Source: Sphingomonadales bacterium (GTDB lineage: Bacteria > Pseudomonadota > Alphaproteobacteria > Sphingomonadales > Sphingomonadaceae). Taken from it: a stretch of DNA of 38,761 nucleotides. Every line of letters begins with the position of its first letter. The stretch's first letter is position 1. Of this stretch, positions 9,901-21,900 are shown piece by piece. The notes below the pieces were generated by a model that did not search any database, had not been told where the DNA came from, and saw only the letters and a list, made by a program, of their open reading frames with translations. The stretch is taken from contig SXHP01000008.1 in assembly GCA_005773165.1 (NCBI GenBank), positions 1-38,761 on the forward strand, in the 5' to 3' direction. The position numbers were made by a program, and so were the translations under genes.

Positions 9901-12900
9901 TCGAGACCGCCGTCGAGCGCGGCGATGACCTGCCGCCACTTGTTCGTGTTCGCGGCCTTTGCGGCGGGACGCTCCCGATCGTCGACGTTGATGACGAATA
10001 CCTTGCCGTCGTCGTCGTTGCGGTTGCGCAGCCACATGCGCTCGCCGAACGCCTCCGATACGGGCACGGTCGCGTACAGCCGCGTGCCGTCCGCATTGGT
10101 CGCCAGGCTGGTTATGTGGCCGAACGACACGCCGTCGTCAGTCACCGCGACGTCGACATGGAAGATCTTGCCGGCCTTGTCCTTGCCCTGCTTGACCTTC
10201 AGGTAATCGACCGAGCCTGGATCGATGTCGATCATGTAGATGCGCCCGAGCGCTGCCGCGTAGAGGTATTTGCCCGCAGGATCGACCGCCAGCGCGGTCA
10301 CCTCCGCAGGACCATAGTCGCCGAGGGGATCGGTGACGCCGTTGCGCTGCGGCAGCCTGATGAAGTCGATCGCGGGCGTCGCCGGGTTGGCGTCGAACTG
10401 CTGAAGCGTGAACGCATCGATGATCGCGATGCCCTGGCTGGTCGCGACAAAGGCGCGGCTGAGGTCGCCGGTGACGACCACGTCGTTCGCCGCCGCGCCG
10501 AGCTGAATTTGCCCCACAAACGTGTCGGCGCCGCCGCCTTCGGCCCTGGACGCCAGGTCGATGACCTCGACTCCGGTCTTTGACCCCCGGAACCCGTAGC
10601 GCGCGACATTGTCGATCGTGACCGGCACGCTGGCGATATAGCTGGTGTCGCTGCGTGGCGCCCCCGCCCTGGTCGCGAGCGCGCCGTTCACCGGCCGCTC
10701 GATCGCGATCTCGGCGAGGCCCAGCAGCACGCTGGCGGGCACGTCCAGCTCGATCCAGCTTGACGCCTCGGCGCCGCCGAAGGTGACGCGCGCGGTGGTG
10801 GAAGCGGTGGTGACGACGACTTCGTCGGCGCCGCTGCGGAACACCACGCGGACATCCTTCAGTTCGTCGCCGACGTACTTGGAGGACGGGCCGATGCCCG
10901 GGGTCCATGTCCAGTGCGCGCCCTCGATCCTCAGTCGCGTCTTGCCGTTGGTCATGGTCGTCGACACGGCCGAGATCTTGGGCTCGTCGGCGGTCGCATA
11001 GTTCTGGCGCGGGATGGTCACCGCCACGGTGGCCGCGCTCTGGTCGTCGGGCACGTCGATCTGGATCGCGGTGTTGTCGATCGTGCCGTCGGCATATTGC
11101 CGCCACAGCAGGATGTCGTGAAGCTGATACAGTACCGGCAGCGCCAGCAGCGCGCCCGCGGCGCCGATCATCGCGGTCGCGATCGTCGCGCCCGCAAGCC
11201 CGCCCACCGCCGCGATGCCGATCGCGGGCACGAACGCCATGGTCAGCGCCGCGGCGTAATCGGCCTCGATGCGCAGCGTCGGCATCGGCGTCGCGGCTTT
11301 CGCGACCAGGATGCTTCCCCGCGCACCCAGACCCGGAAAGGGCGGCGACTTGGTGCGCGCCACGCCGTCCGCGTCGACGCGGCCGCTGTCGATCACCGCC
11401 CAGACGTCGACCAGAGCGCCGTTCGGCCCGAACGGGAGCGACATCTGCTGAAAGAAGTAGACCGTGTCGCCGACGCTCGCCGACCCGGGCGCGACCGGCA
11501 CAGCCACCTGAAGCGGCTCGGTGACGTCAGCGCCCTGGATGTCCAGGCTGACCGCGCCGACAAAGCCGAAGGCGTCGTAGAAGGCGGGCGGCGGCTGGAG
11601 TGCCAGGTTGTCCTTGGCGACAGACGTCACGGTCACGCTGGCGACGCCGTCCAGGGTGCCGGGACCGAACGCGACGCTGGCCCCGTCGTTGCTGCGGACG
11701 ATCCCGCCGCTCTCGCCGACCTGCTGGTTCGCGCCCGTCAGCGCCTCGGCGACGCGGACGCGGATCGTCTCTTCGCCCCACGCATAGATCACCGTCACGC
11801 TGGTCTCGCCGAGACCGGCCGCCTTGATTACGCCGCTCTCGTCGACGCTGACGATCCGGCTGTCGCCGACCAAATATACGGCCTTGGCGGGATCGGCGAA
11901 GAACTCGAGCGAGGGATCGATCGCGGTGACGATCTGCCGCTCGCCGCCCGCGGGCAGGATGGTGACCGCGTCCGGGTAGGCGTCGATGTTGAAGATCGCG
12001 GTGATCTTGTCGTCCGCGGTGAGGGGATCGCCGACCCCGACCACGGTCGCGGCCGAGATCGCGCCCCGATTAGCGCGAATTATCGTCGTGCCCGCATTGG
12101 ACGCGGTGACGACGCCCTGCGGATTGAGGCTCGCAACCGACGCCTTGTCCGACTGCGCGTTAACGTACCAGAGCGGCAGGACGACGTCCTGCTGGTCGGC
12201 GAAATCGCCGATCACCTGGAGCGTCGTCGTGTCGCCCGCCTTGCCCAACTGGACGCGCCGCTGGTTGAAGTCGAGCGCGATCAGCGCCGCCGCCGACACG
12301 TCGATCCCGAGGCGCGCCTCCGCCGAACTGCCATAGCCGTCGTCCGCGACGACGCGCACCGACGCCGCGCCCGAATAGCCTGCGGACGGCGTGAACACCA
12401 CGCCGCGCCCGTCGCTGGTCAGCGTCGCGGTCCCGTTGTCGGCGCCGAGAATGCGGTAATAGACGCGGTCGCCGTCGGGATCGGTCGCCAGCGGCTGGAG
12501 GTTGATCGTGACCGGCAGATCGACGTGGGTCTTGAGCACCGGCGGCAGTGTGTTGAGCGTCGGCGCGAGGTTCGCGCGGAAGCCGAAGTTCGCCGCGACG
12601 AGCTGGCGATCGCTCGCGCCGACCACGCCGTCGCCGTCGACGTCGGCTGCGCCGCCTCCCGCGAGCAACTGGCTGTCTACGCCGTCGACCCGGGCGTTGC
12701 GATCGATGTCGCCCGCCGCCGACAGGTTCAGCGAATAGTCGCCGCTTCCCGAGACCGCGAGCTGGTACAGCCCTTCGCCTGCGATGGAGAAGAGGGTCAC
12801 CGCGCCCGTCGCGGCGGCGATCCGGCCAACCGGGGTCAGGCCGGGGATCGACACCTGGACGTCGCCGGTCGTGGCGACGCGAAGCAACATCGCGCCGCCC

Positions 12901-15900
12901 GCGATCCCGGCGGTCTCGCTCGCGCGAACCGTGAAGGCGTAGGCGGCGGTCGCGCCGCCTGCGAGCGTTCCGGTGACCGTCCGTGGCGAGTAATCGACCG
13001 CGGTGCCCAGATCGGCCGCGATCGGCGCGGTGCTGACCGTCCCGTCGGCGGCGTAGCTGACCCGCTCGCCCGCGCCGCTGGTGTCGATCACGGTGACGAG
13101 GCGGTTCCCCGAATAGCCGTAGCGGCTGCCCGTCCCCGCCTGCAGATCGCGTGCCGCGACCATTCGACCCGCGGCGTCGTAATCGTATTGCACCGCGCGG
13201 CCGTCGGGCGCGGTCGCGCGCACGATCCGCCCCTCGCCGTCGCGGAGGAAAGCGAGCTGCGCGCCGCCCGGCCCGGTGACCCCGCTGCCGCCGACGTAGA
13301 GCGCGCCCGCCGCGCTGCGGATCTCGGTCGTGCCGCGGCTGCTGTCGATCACCCGCGTCGTGCCGTCGGGGCCGGTCAGCCGGTAGTCGCCGTCGCCCCA
13401 TATCGGCGCGGCGGGGTTGTACGCCTGACCCGTCGTTGCATCGAAATAGCCGTTCCCCGAGCGGCGAAGCTGCGCGTCGGGGGTCGCCAGCGTCCATCCG
13501 GGGACGTCGGAGACCCAGGCGGGCCGGAACAGCGTGCCGTTTCCTACCGCATCCATGACCGGCTGAAAGGTGAAGCCCGCGCGCTCGCCGTTCGGCAGCG
13601 TCACGGTGACGCGGGTTCCCGCGCGCAAGGGAGCGAAGATTCCCGACGCTTCCTTGCCGGTCGGCGCGAGGTCGGTCTCGACGCCGGTGTCCAGGCCGAG
13701 GAAGGTCCAGGGCTCGGCCGCGAGGCTGTCGTAGCGGCGGGTGAGCTCGAAGGGCACGCCGCCCAACATGACCGACAGGTCGGTCGCGCGCCGGACATGC
13801 TGACCGAGCTTGGTCGCGGTGCGCACCTCGACCCCCGCTTCGGTCACCGAAATGCGCCCGGTGATGTCGCGTGCGGTCAGCCGAACGGTATACAGCCCGT
13901 CGGCCAGCCGCCGCGCGTCGACGCCGCCCAGCACGCCCGTCTGCGGCGCATCGCCGCGCGCGAGAAGGGTCGCGACACCGTCGGCGCGCACCAATTCGAG
14001 CGCCCACCAGTCGAGATTGCTGTCAGCCACCGAGCCGACGAGTTCGGTCTCGCCGAGCAGCGTCGCGCCCGACAGCCCGCCCGCAAGCGCCACAACCGGC
14101 GCGGCATTGTCCTGCGGATCGCGGACCTTGAGTTCGCTGGAGACCGTGCGCTCGCCGCCGTCGGCGTCGATAGCGGTGGCGGTCAGCACGATCTTGCCCG
14201 GCGCGGCCGCGGTGATCGTCGCGCGGCCCTGCGCATCAAGCTGGAGCTCCTGCCCGCCCGCGAACAGACGCAGCGAGGTGATGTCGGCGACACCGTCCGC
14301 CACCGCATGGACGAGCACTTGCTGCCCAGGCACGGCGGGGAAGGACGGCGTGATCTCGATCCGCACCGCGGGCGGCACCGGCACGAGCGTCGTCCGCAGC
14401 AGCACCGATTGGCGGGTCGTGACGGTTCCGTCGGAGGCGAGGAAGGTGACCACCCGGTCGCCCGCCTGCCCCGGCCCCGGCGTCCAGGTGAACACCCCGG
14501 TTGCGGCGTTCAGTTCTGCGCCGTCAGGCTTGTTCTCGATGCCGAAGGTCAGCGTCGCGCCCGCATCGGGATCGCTCGCCTCGAGCGTGAAGCTTTTCGT
14601 CTTGCCGATCACGAAATTGTGATCCGACTCGGCGAGCACCGGCGCGCGGTTCACATTGGCGATGCGCAGCACGACCTGCTGCGTCGACACCGCGCCGAGC
14701 ACGTCATAGGCGTTGATCGTCAGCAGGTGATCGCCCGCCTGCGCGAACCCGGGCGTCCACTGGAATTCGTTCCGCGCCGCGACGTACAGCGCGCCTTCGG
14801 GCAGGCCGGTGACGCTGGTGACCACCGCGTCGCCGTCGGCATCGCCGGTGACCAGGGTGAACGTCATCCGCGCGCCCTCTCGGCCGAGCTGCGTCGGCAG
14901 CGGGACGAGCGTCGGCGCGCGATTGGCGTTGGCGACGGTGATCCGCACGAGCTCTTCGCTCGACAGGTCGCCGTCGGTCACCCGGAAACGGACGAGATAC
15001 TCCCGCTGCGCGGTATAGGGCGGCGTCCAGGCGAACGCGCCGGTCATCGGGTCGAGCGTCGCGCCGGGCGGAAGTCCTTCGGCCAGGAAGGTCAGGCTGT
15101 CGCCGTCGGAGTCGGTCGCGCGAAGCTGCAAGGTGAGCGGCTCGTTCTCCTTGGCAACGACCGCGCCCTGCGCGATGGGCGCGAGCACCGGCGCGGCGTT
15201 CGACGTGCGGACGACCAGCGCGAAGCTCGCCGTCGTCGTGGCGGGGCTGGTCTTGCCCGCGCCGCTGTCGGTGACCCGGACGACCGGCGCATAGGCGCCC
15301 ACGTCCGCCGCGGACGGAGTCCAGGTGATGATCGCCCGGCCGTAGGTCGCGGTGGGGGTGATCGTGGCGCCGGGCAGGCCGATGAGCTCGAAGGTGAGCG
15401 GATCGTCGCTCTGCCCGACACGGTCGAGGTCGGACGCCTCCACGACGATCTGCATCGGCTTGCCGATCACCGCCACGGTATCGGGAATACGCGCGACGAC
15501 CGGCGCTTCGTTCGCGCTAACCACCGAGATCGTGAAGGTCATCGCGCCCGACAGGCCCTTGTCGTCAGCCGCCGCGACGACGATCGCATAATCGCCGCGA
15601 TGCCCCGCCCCCGGCGCGACACGCAGCACGCCCTGCCCGCCGCCCTGGTCGATGAAGGTGATGAAGCCGGGCAGCGGCTGCCCGCCAGACTCCAGCACCG
15701 CGGTCATCGCCTGGACGATGCCGTCGACGTCGCTCGCCGACACCGCGATGTCGGTGACCGTGCCCGGCGCGACCTGAACCGCCGCCTTCTGCGCGACGAC
15801 GGGCCGCGCATTGGCGTCGAGGACGGTGATCGGCACGACGATCTCGTCGGTCTTGGGCGCAGCGCCGTCGCCGGTGTCGGTCGCACGGAAGCGCACCGCG

Positions 15901-18900
15901 TACGTGCCCGCCTGCGCCATGCCCGGGGTCCAGCGGAACTCCAGCGTCTGCGCGTCGAAGGTCGCGCCCGTGGGCGCGCCGCCGATCAGCTCGACCGTCA
16001 CCGTCCGCGGCGCGGTCCCCATCTCGACATACGCGCCCTGCCCGTCGCGCATCCCCGGCGCGTACCAGGGGTTGTCGGGATCGAAGGCGAACGCCTGGAA
16101 CGCGAGCTGCTGTCCCTCGAACACCTGCCAGCCGTCCTGCGGCACGAACACCGGCGCGCCGTTGGCGTTGAGCACGGTGATCGTCGCCGCAACCTCGGTC
16201 ACCGCATCGCCGTCCGCGACGGTGAACGGCACGGTATAGACCCCGGCCTGGGTGAAGCCCGGAGTCCAGACGAACTCGCCGGTCACCGGGTTCAGCGTCG
16301 CCCCGAACGGCAGCGCGTCGCTGGCATAGGCGAGCGCGCCCACGCCGCGACCGGCCGCCTGAAGGCGGAAGCGGACGGTGTCGCCCTCGCTCGCGGTGCG
16401 GCTGCCGGGCACGACGACCGACGGCGGCCGCCGCCCGTCGGCGACGCTGAGCCTGACGCTGGTCTCCGCCCGCTCGCGCCCGTCGCTGGTCAGGAAGCGG
16501 ACGGTGTAGGTCCCCGCCTGCTCGAAGGTCGGCGTCCACGAGAACACGCCCGTGACCGCATCGAACACCGCGCCCGCGGGCAGGCTGTCCGCCCAGTTGG
16601 TCAAGAGGTCGCCGTCGCTGTCTGCCGCGCCGATGGCGAAGGTGATCGCCTGACCCTCTACCCCGCCGACCGCGGTCGGCGCGCCGACGATCTGCGGCGC
16701 GTGGTTGCCGCCCGCGACATCGACCAGAAAGCGCTGGATCGTGATCGCGCCGCGCGAATCGAGCGCCTGCACCGCAATGCCGGTCGTCGCCTTGGCCCCC
16801 GCCGCCGGAGTCCAGGTCAGCAGCCCGGTCCCTGCGTCGATCGTCATCCCCGAGGGCGCTTGCAGCAGATTGTAGACGATCGTGTTGCCGTCGGGATCGC
16901 TCGCCTGCGCCTGATAGGCGAACACCTGCCCCAGCGTTGCGCGCGCGGGCGGTACGCTGGTGAAGACGGGGGCGCCGTTCGCCGCGGTGCCGCCTGCGAC
17001 GCCGGTTGCATGATCGACCCGCTGCCCGCTCGTCGCCTGGATCGAGATCGTCCGTCCGGCGCTCGATTCACCCACGTCGAGCCGCCCGTCGGGGCCGAGC
17101 GACTGCGACAGGTCGATCAGCCATCGGCCGTCGTCCATCCGCCCCGCAGCGCCCTGCGGTATCCCCGAGTAACCGTGCGCCGGATCAAGGATCAGCAGCG
17201 CGGGAAGCACCAGCGTGCTGTCGCTCTTGTTGGTGACCACGACGTCGTACGACACCGTGCCGGTCGCGCGGTTGAGCCGGGTGCCGGTGAAGGTCACCTC
17301 GACCCTGGACGACAGGTCGTCGACCGCGTCGAACACCACCGTCTTGCGCTCGGCGAGCGGCATGCCGGTGACCGCGACCGCATTCTTCTCGATCGCCAGC
17401 GTGTAGCGGTCGGCAGCGAGCAGCCCGAAGCCGACATAGGCGGTGCGCGTCGCCGCATCATAGGTGACCGAGGTCGCGCCGCGCACCCCCACGGCCGCGC
17501 CGAGCAGGCTGTAGTTGGCGAGGTTGAGCACCGATCGCGGATCGCTCGCGGGCCCTGCGAACATATCCTGGTCAAAGGTGGCCGACACGAACGCCATCGG
17601 CAGCGCGACGACGCCCGCGGCCGAGACGCTGGTCGCGATCACGGTCGGGGTGGAGGCGGGCGCGACGACGTCGACCTGATTCGACTGACTGACCAGCAGC
17701 CGCCCGTCGCTGGTCGTGACCAGCACGTCGCCGCGCGATCCGCCACGCGCCAGCTCGACCTGCCTGAGCGTCGCGACGTCGACCATCGTCAGCGCGGACC
17801 CCGCCGCCGCGACGCCGGTGTCGGCGAGCGCGCCTGCGTTGTGCGAGACGAACAGCAGACCGGCAAACGGCGTGCCCGCCCGCCCGAAGGCGATCGAATC
17901 GACCGGGCTGTCGAAGTCTAGCATCGTCTCGCCCCGCCGGTTTTCGGTGAAGCGGATGACTTGGGCCCGGTCGGGCCAGGTGGTCGCCCACAGGCTGCCG
18001 TCGGGGGCGAAGGCGAGAGAGCCGACGCGGATGTTGCCGTCGCGGCTCCACAAGGTGAACGCGCCGGTGTCGGGGTCGAACACCTCGACCCCCGCATTGG
18101 TCGACACGAAGAGCTTGTCACTCGCCGGATCGAGCGCGAGCGCGACCGTGACGCCGTCGCCGAAGCGGTCGAGCACCTGACCCGTTGTCGGGTCGAGGCG
18201 GACCAGCGCGCCGCCGCCGGTCGTCGCCCACAGGCGGCCGACCCGGTCGAAGGTCATCGTGTAGATGGGGTCGCTCAGCGTCGCCATCGGCTGTCCCGCC
18301 GCACCGCCCTCGCCCGAGAAGCGCCAGATCGAGCCGCGGTTGGCGCCGCCGGAGATCAGGAACGACCCGTCTGGGGCCTCGGCGATCGCCATCGGGCCTA
18401 TGCCCGCGCCGCTCGCCGGGATGCCCGTCGCGAACGCCTGCGCCGCGAACGGGTTGAGCACCGCGTCATATTCGCTCGCGCGGGTGACGGGGGCTTGCGC
18501 AGGGATGCCGGTCACCTGCTCGAACAGCGGGTTGCTGTCGGGCGCGGGCGGCAACGGCGCGGGGGCCTCGCCGAAATTAGGCGGCGTCGTGCCCGGCACG
18601 GTAGGCAGTCCGCCCAGATTGACCCCCGAACCGTCGTCGGTCGCGTTGACCCCGGCGCGCGGCTGTTCCTGGTTGCCCGCCTTGTCGGTGGACAGCGCCA
18701 GGAATTCGTAGCTCTTGCCCGCCTCGCCCGAGAAGACGAGCGTGCCCGCGGCCTGCGCGAGCTGACGCTGCCAGATGCGGAACGCGCCGTCGTTCTCGGC
18801 GACGTAGAGCGTGACGTGCTTGAACCCTGCGCCGAGCGCGTCGTCGTTCGAGGCCCACTTCACCTCGAAATCCTGCGTAGCGCCGATCCGCGTGGCGACA

Positions 18901-21900
18901 ATCGAGCTGACCGGCGCGCGGCCGTCGAGCCGCTGGACGATCGCGGAGGTCGTCTCGGGCGCGAGGCCGGAGAGCGCCACCGTCGCCTGCGCCGCAATCT
19001 CGGTTCCGCTCGGCAGATCGACGCGGGGCTGCGCGGTCCAGCCGACGAAGCCTTGGCCGCCCGCGGTCGGATCGTTGGGTTTGAGGAGCCCGCGGGTGCG
19101 GTCCTGCAGCACTTCGCCGGTGTCGGGGTCGATCGCCTGGATCAGCCAGCGCGCGACCGCCGGGTTCTGATACTGGTCAAGCACCGCGCTGACCCGCAGC
19201 ACGAAGCCGCGGGTCGCGACGAAATCGTAATCCCCCTGAAAGGAGCGGCGGCCGTCGGGGACGTCGATGGTGATGTCGCCGATCTTGATGTCGCCGAGCG
19301 CGAAGGTGCGCGGGTCGAGGTCGCCGTCGAGCTGAGTGACGATGCTGATCTCGTTGACATAGCCCGTCGCCCCCGCCGGGTTCTGGAACTGCACCGCATA
19401 GGGCAGGTCCGCGCCCGTCGGCAGCCAGCCGCCGGTGTCGACCGTCGAGGGGCCGTTAAGCGACGACAGGCGCGACCCTTGCGTCCCCGCGCCGAGCAGC
19501 TTGCCGAAGTCGAGATCGGCGAGGTCGCCGCCCTCCGCCCCCGCGATGTCGAACTGCGCCAGCTCGTCGGGCAGCCCCAGCCCGCGCTGGCCGAAGTCGA
19601 GCCAGGGAACGTAGACGCGGAACGCCTGGAAATGCGTCGGGTGCGACAGCCCCAGGTCGAACGTGCCCACGGTCGGCGTCGCGGGCACCGGGATCACCCC
19701 CTCGCGCTTGTCGGTCTTGCGCTTCTCCCAATATTCGATCTGCGCCATGCCCGTGCCGTCGGCGCCGTAGAGCTTGCGGATCTGCTCAAAGAAGCCGGGC
19801 AGGTCGCCGTCGCTGCGGATCGGATTGCCCGCGGGCCCGAACAGGATGCCCGACGCGATCGTCGACATCAGGCTGACGACCTTCGCCTGCGTGCGGATCG
19901 GCGGGGCGGTTCCTTCGGGACGGAGCGCGCCCGAGCCCTCGAGCGCGGCGAGGTACAGCTTCACCCAGGCGTCTTCGTCTGCGGCGAGGGCGACCAGCGC
20001 GGACGGAGCGTCGGCGCGGGCGAGCACCGCCTGGCGCAGGTCGACCGCGATCGCGGTCTGGTATTCGACGAACTCGGCGCGGGTCATGCTCGTCGCCGCG
20101 GCGACGACGTGGAAGCGGTAGGGAATGAAGACCTGGTCGTCGGCGGACGGAATCGTCGCGGTTCCCGCCAGCATGCCGGGCAGGTCGAGCTCGTCGAGCG
20201 CCGCGCCGTACGCGGGGTCGGTCGCGCGCGCATCGGCCTTCACCGCCGCCCACCACGCCTCGACGCCCGCTGGGCCGTTCTCCAGCAGATACGCGAATTG
20301 CGGGTAGGCCGCCGCCATCTGCGCGCGGAACGCCTCGAACGCGCGCTCCGACAGCTCCTTCAGCCCCGGATAGGTTGCGACGTTGAAGGTGAAGCCGTCA
20401 TGGCCGTCTGCGGGCTGATCGAACACGAAGCCAGAGGCGAGCAGCTGCCCCGCCTGCCTGCCCGTGATCGCGTTGATGAACGGATCGAGCGCATTCCACG
20501 GCACGGTCGCATTGGCCGTCCCGACCGCCCCGTCGGGCGTGCCGCGGACGTTGGTGAACGCGTCGAGATAGGGGATGCCGTAGACATAGGGGTTCACCCC
20601 CAGGTTCGGCACGCCGATCTGGAACAAGGTGTAGGGCGCGTCGACGTTCGACTGGTTGGTCAGCCCGACCGAGTAGATGCCGGTGTCGCCCGCCAGGATG
20701 ACGCGCGGGCCGCCGACGCCGATCTGGACGTCCGCCTCGATCTCGCGCTCGACCAGGAAACGGTAGGGGATCGTCGCCTGCGACCCGTCGGGGTTGATCA
20801 CCTCCAGGTCGTACAGTCCGTGCGGCGCGCCGGTCAGGTCGAACTTCGCGACGATCTCGGTGCTGTCGATCACCCGCCAGCTCACCGGCTCATACTCGGC
20901 GATGCCGGGGCGCTTGAGCTTGACGATCGCGTCGTTGTCGAAGCGCGCGCCGGTGATCGTCGTGGTGACGAACTTGCCGTCGCCGCCGCGGTCGGTCGCG
21001 ACCCCGGTCACCGCCAGCGGCAGCAGGTCGGCGAGCAAGGTGACGTCGCTCCCGGCCGCAGGGCCGCTCGCGCCGCGCACCAGCACGTAATAGACCCCGG
21101 GCTTGGTGTCGGCGACGATCGTCACGCGGTCGCCGTTCGCCAGCGTCTCGGACCCGACGTCGAAGGTCGCCGCGCTCGGCTTGGCGTCGTGGCGCAGGAA
21201 CACGTCGCTCGCGCTCTTCGGGTCGGCCGCGTCGAGGCGCAGGCGAAGCGTCTGGTCGCCGGGGACCTCCAGCCGGTAGAGCCGCTCCTGCCCGGGCTTG
21301 AGCGTCGTCGTCAGCGGCACGCCGATCGTCATTGTATCGACCGCGGTCGCGATCGATCCGGCGGACGCGGCCTGGTTGTCCGCCTCGCCGACATCCTCCC
21401 ATACCTGGTTGAGAATGTCGGGACGAATGATGACGCGGTAGTCGCCCGGCAGCACGCTCGGCAGCGTCGTCGTCAGCTTCGCCGCGACGTCGTAGGACTG
21501 GCCCGGCGCGAGCGTGCCCGTGTAGCTCGCGAAGCCGAGATAGACGTCGTCGAGGTCCCACGTTCCGTCGACCGACAGGTACACCGCGTCGCGCCACGCG
21601 CCCTGAACCGCTGTCGCGCTGCTGTTCTGGACCTTCCACGATACGCTGAGCGAGTCGCCCGACTTGAGCGGCGCGCCGCCCGCTTGCGGCACAGTGATCG
21701 AATCGGCGACGACGGTCAGGTTCACCGGATCGGGCCGCCGCGCGATGAACGGATTGCTGGCGGCGGCATTGTCGCGCTCGTCGATTTCGTAGACCTTGCC
21801 CGTGACGGTGGCACGTGCAGGGTCGACGACGACGAAGACGTAATAGGCGTCCTGCGGCAGGTCGCTCGGCAGGGTCACCGTCCGCGTCCGCGGCAGCGCG

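Noticed and set aside
13050-13810. Complete Rhs toxin with immunity gene
   Set aside because: Too few YD repeats, no RHS core motif, no toxin tip and no downstream immunity ORF; the frame continues into unrelated Ig-like domains.
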